A DNA stretch of 16,611 nucleotides from CAZVIK01 sp964627045 (lineage in GTDB: Bacteria > Acidobacteriota > Terriglobia > Bryobacterales > Bryobacteraceae): the NCBI GenBank assembly GCA_964627045.1, contig CAZVIK010000078.1, positions 1 to 16,611 of the forward strand, written 5' to 3'. The position numbers and the translations under genes were made by a program. Of this stretch, positions 13,208 to 16,611 are shown one piece after another (position 1 is the first letter of the stretch; the number at the start of each line of letters is the position of its first letter). The notes under the pieces are model-generated. The model saw only the letters and a list, made by a program, of their open reading frames with translations, made no database searches and had not been told where the DNA came from.

Positions 13208-16200
13208 ATGACGCGGACTCTGAAGACACTGTTGTGCGCCGGTCTCCTGCTGGCGGCTCCGCTGGCGGGACAGCAGACGTATGAATATGCGACCTACACG
13301 GCGGAGGGCACGACTCCGCCCGGCGTGGCGCCCGGTGCGCCAGCCGGTTCTTATGCGCTGAGCGGGTTTGACGACGTCAGTCTCTTCAGCGGCAAATTNN
13401 NNNNNNNNTGAACCTTTCCCTACCCATGTTCACGGCGAAAGGACGAGGGGATGCGGGCTACACCGCGGTGCTCAACGTGGAAAACCCGTGGACGTACAAG
13501 CGCCACCAGACCTGCTCGGCGGGAGATTGCGGGGACCCCTACTATGACCCTCTGCCGGACTGGTGGAGCAATCCCGACGTGGCGCTGTACGGCCCAGGAA
13601 AGGTGATCGGCCGGCGTTCGGAGGAGACTTTCTATTGCAGCACGGTGGGCCTGGTGGCCTCCTGGGCCTTGACGCGTTTCACCTTCGTCGAGCCGAATGG
13701 CACCGAACACGAGCTTCGCGACACGCAATATCAGGGGCAACCGCTGTCGGTTCTGCAAACCTCAAGCTGCTATCAATACCCTTCTTCCTCCCGCGGGACT
13801 GTTTTCGTCAGCCAGGGAGGAGAAGCAATGACCTTCGTGAGCGACGAAGCTCCGCTGGATTGGGCCTGGCCGGCGTCCGGCGAAGGGCCGCAGCCGACCC
13901 TCCCGGCTACCGGCACCCTGTACTTCGCCGACGGCAAAAAGTACCGTGTCGAAGACAGCCTGGTCACCAAGATCACCGACCGCCACGGCAACACGATCGA
14001 ACTCGAATACGACGCTGCGGGACGCTTGACGGCGGCTTATGAGCCGAACCGCACCATCCGTGTTGCCTATCAATCCACCTGCGACCTGGCCGGCGAAACG
14101 GGCGAACTCCCCGCATGCGACAAGATCACCATCTCACCGGCGGGTTCCTCCACGCCGTTCCAAACGATGTATGTCTATTTCAGTCAATTGGGCGACGCCG
14201 GTGCCACGGTTTCGTCGCGTTACGCGCTGTTTAACGGAATCCTGCCGCTGGAACCTTACATTACACCATTGAACTCGGAATTCGATCCCGTCGTGATCCG
14301 CCGGGTCCGGCTGCCAAACGGCACGCGGTACCTGTTCTCGTACAACAGCTATGCCGAGGTCACCCGCGTGGATCTGCCCACCGGCGGACGGTTCGAATAC
14401 GACTACCACCCTCACCAGTGGCAATACGAAGGGCCGGTGCTCCGCCGCGTTTCCGAGCGCCGGGAATATGACGAATCGGCCCGCCTGCGCCTGCGCACCG
14501 AGACCGCCTACTCCAGCTACGGGGCGTCGCCCACAGTGGCGACGGTCATCGACTCGACCTCGCTGCCGCCGTACTACAGCTCCACGCAGACGGCCAGGAA
14601 GACCGTTCATACCTTCTCCGGGAGCTCGACGGCCGCCAGCACGTTCTACCCGGTTTGGACCGACGGCAAGGAAACCACGACCGAAAGCCGCAAACCGTCC
14701 GACGACACGCTTTTGCGGCGAACGGTGCAGGATTGGGAGAACCGTCTGACGGTTCCCTGGCACAGCGGCGGCGCCGCGACGGCGCCTCCCACGGACCCCC
14801 GCCTGGCCCAGGTGACGACGTACCTGGAAGACGGAACCACGTCCTCCAAAGTCGAATACGATTACGACGACACCTACGGCTACAACAACATCACGACGAC
14901 TCGGGAATACGGCTTCGGCCAATCGACGGCCAGCCGCTGGGTGAACCGCTCTTATGTGACCTCGTCCAGCTATACGGCGACGCCGTGGCATCAGCGGCGC
15001 CTGGTGAGCACGGAGGAGGTGGTGGGAACGAGCGGCCAAGAAGCCTATACGGTCTTCGAATACGATACCGAAACCCTCGCGAGCGCTTCCGGAGCCTATT
15101 GGGAGAACCCGAGTACGACGTACCGCGGCAACGCCACGCGCATGAAGCGGCTCTACAGCGGGCGCTACGTCACCACCACGAAGACCTTTGACCAGTTGGG
15201 CAACGTGCGGACTTTGACCGAGCCGCTGGACAGCGGCGAGAACATCAACCGCGTAACGCAGTACGCCTACACTTGCGAAGGGGCCTATCTATCGACGCTG
15301 ACCAACCCGAAGTCGCAGACCGCGAGTTGGACCTATAGCGATTGCAGCCTGGGGAAGCCCACGGGCTACACGGACACCAACAGCGCGGCCTACACCTACA
15401 GCTACAGCGACAGTCTACTGCGGCTGACGGGCGTGAGCGAGGCCGGCGGACTCGGGCAGGTGGGCTATGCCTATGTTGACACTCCCGGGTCGGTGAGCGT
15501 GACGGCGACGCGGCAGCAGGATGCGTGCTCGGGCAGTGCGGACATCGTGACCAAGACCGATTACGACGGCCTGGGGCGCGCGGTCAAGGTGCGGACGACG
15601 GACGACACCGGGAACATCTACGCCGACACGATGTACGACGGCTTCGGCAGCGTAGTGCGGCAGTATGAGCCGTACCGTTCCAGCCAGGGGGCGTACACGG
15701 AAACAACCTATGATGGGCTGGGCCGGACGGTGTCGGTCGCGTCTTCCAGCGACAGCGCGACGACGCGGATGGGGTACATCCTGAACCAGGCCTACGTGCG
15801 CGATCCGGCCGGCAAGTGGCGGCGGAACACCACCGATGCGCTGGGACGGCTCACCGAAGTGCGGGAAGACGCGCTGGTCAACGGGAGCAGCGTCAATCCG
15901 ATTCCGGGGTATTCGAACCCGTCGGGGACGGACCTGTCGACCACCTACACCTACAACGCGCGAGACGGCCTGCTCACGGTGACGCAGGGCAGCCAGACGC
16001 GGACGTTCGTTTACGATTCGCTCGGGCGGCTGACCTCGGCGGCGAACCCGGAGAGCGGGACGACCAGCTACACCTACCGGGACAACGGGAACCTGTACAC
16101 CAAGACCGACGCGGGCAGCGTGGTGGTGACCTCCGGTTGGGATCCGTTGAACCGGATCAAGCAGAAGAGCTACAGCGGCGGGGTGGCCACGCCCACGGTG

Positions 16201-16611
16201 ACGTATTGCTACGATGGAGACACGTCGGGCGCATGTGCCGGCGCGCCGTCTGGAAGCGCGGGCAACCTGACCATGGTGAGCAACTCGAACTCGGTGACCA
16301 AGTACACCAGTTACGACCTGCTGCGGCGGGTGACGGGGAGTTCGCAGAAGATCGGCACGGACACGGCGCTGGCCTTCAGCTACACCTACAACAAAGCCAG
16401 CGGGCTGGAGACCGAGACGTATCCTTCCGGCCGGCAGGTGAAGACCTGCTACGACCAGGCCGGACGGCCGAAGTCGGTGCGGAATGGTTCGGACGGCCCC
16501 TACTACGCCAACAACATCACGTACGGGCCGCACGGAGGGATGACCTCTGTGCCGCTGGGCAACGGGGTGACGGAGACGTGGAGCTACCTGCGGATGCAGC
16601 CGACCTCGATG
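13208..16611 (+). CDS. secreted RHS/YD-repeat protein (interrupted by gap 3, 3' end outside window)
   Basis: ATG 13208 is preferred over GTG 13202 because the AAGGGG site (13194-13199) is correctly spaced only for the ATG. The N-terminus MTRTLKTLLCAGLLLAAPLAG is a signal peptide, followed by QQTYEYATYTAEGT and SGFDDVSLFSGK. After the gap, frame +1 is open from 13411 to the last base: 1067 codons with no stop and the same composition. It holds an N-terminal region with cysteines (TCSAGDCGDP), then YD repeats: RHGNTIELEYDAAGRL, TDYDGLGRAV, TTYDGLGRTV, TTDALGRLTEV, FVYDSLGRLTSA, TCYDQAGRPKSV. RHS proteins form a large beta-barrel that can encase a C-terminal toxin or variable domain, but that end is not in the window. 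Export is by a cleaved signal here rather than an N-terminal PAAR or type VI motif. Gene start and repeat family are firm; function is not. Confidence 0.85.
13399..13408. other. assembly gap 3 (ten N)
   Basis: Ten unknown bases lie inside the RHS gene. Read straight through at ten bases the upstream frame would hit TGA at 13409-13411, while the downstream frame is clearly open, so ten cannot be the true number. A one-base overlap of the two contig ends restores the frame. Confidence 0.95.

Noticed and set aside
12372..13229. Minus-strand frame of 285 codons spanning gap 2
   Set aside because: It crosses the N run, is antisense to two signal-peptide-bearing genes and has no protein-like features.
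14134..15039. Minus-strand open frame of 301 codons
   Set aside because: It lies entirely antisense to the RHS gene and its translation is low-complexity and arginine/glycine/valine-rich, with no ribosome binding site seen.
15415..16533. Minus-strand open frame of 372 codons
   Set aside because: It is antisense to clear YD repeats, is rich in Arg/Val/His/Pro with no domain, and arises from the GC-rich third positions of the RHS gene.

Overview
The window reads as GC-rich bacterial DNA with two blocks of different character joined by an assembly gap. Bases 1 to about 9750 are the distal end of a tailed-phage (siphovirus-like) morphogenesis module. Bases 10117 to 16611 are a run of secreted-protein genes ending in an unfinished RHS/YD-repeat protein. 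The secreted genes (carboxypeptidase-regulatory-like domain, PKD-like repeats, a 'QQTY...SGFDDVSLFSGK' RHS head) look like those of soil Acidobacteriota of the Bryobacterales/Solibacterales type. That placement is inferred from remembered family character, not from a search. Three runs of exactly ten N (10107-10116, 12759-12768, 13399-13408) mark scaffold joins of unknown true size, so this is probably a draft or metagenome scaffold.

Phage block, all on the + strand: the C-terminal end of a tape-measure-like protein (1-729); a small gpM/DUF2460-like tail protein (729-1130); a 1608-residue tail-tip protein that fuses gpM-like, gpL-like (cysteine cluster) and gpJ-like parts with a receptor-binding tail (1130-5956); two small tail-associated proteins (5969-6289, 6302-6718); a repeat-rich probable fibre or decoration protein (6767-8638); and a muramidase-like cell-wall hydrolase (8647-9177). 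The first three genes overlap by one base (TGATG or TAATG) and must be translationally coupled. Later genes have their own ribosome binding sites except the hydrolase, whose site is weak. An excisionase-type helix-turn-helix gene (9528-9752) follows a 350-base stretch without a clear gene. Bases 9753-10106 hold no convincing gene, only a small palindromic repeat cluster and weak promoter-like elements.

Secreted block, all on the + strand: a protein with four PKD-like repeats and a conserved C-terminal beta domain (10215-12050); a secreted carboxypeptidase-regulatory-like protein interrupted by gap 2 (12081-12758); a small secreted protein (12796-13191); and the RHS/YD protein (13208 to the window end, interrupted by gap 3). 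The short spacings (30 bases, unknown, 16 bases), shared orientation and signal peptides on all four suggest one operon for cell-surface or secreted products. The RHS C-terminus, where any toxin or variable domain would lie, is outside the window.

No tRNA, rRNA, CRISPR array, insertion sequence, integrase or attachment site was seen.
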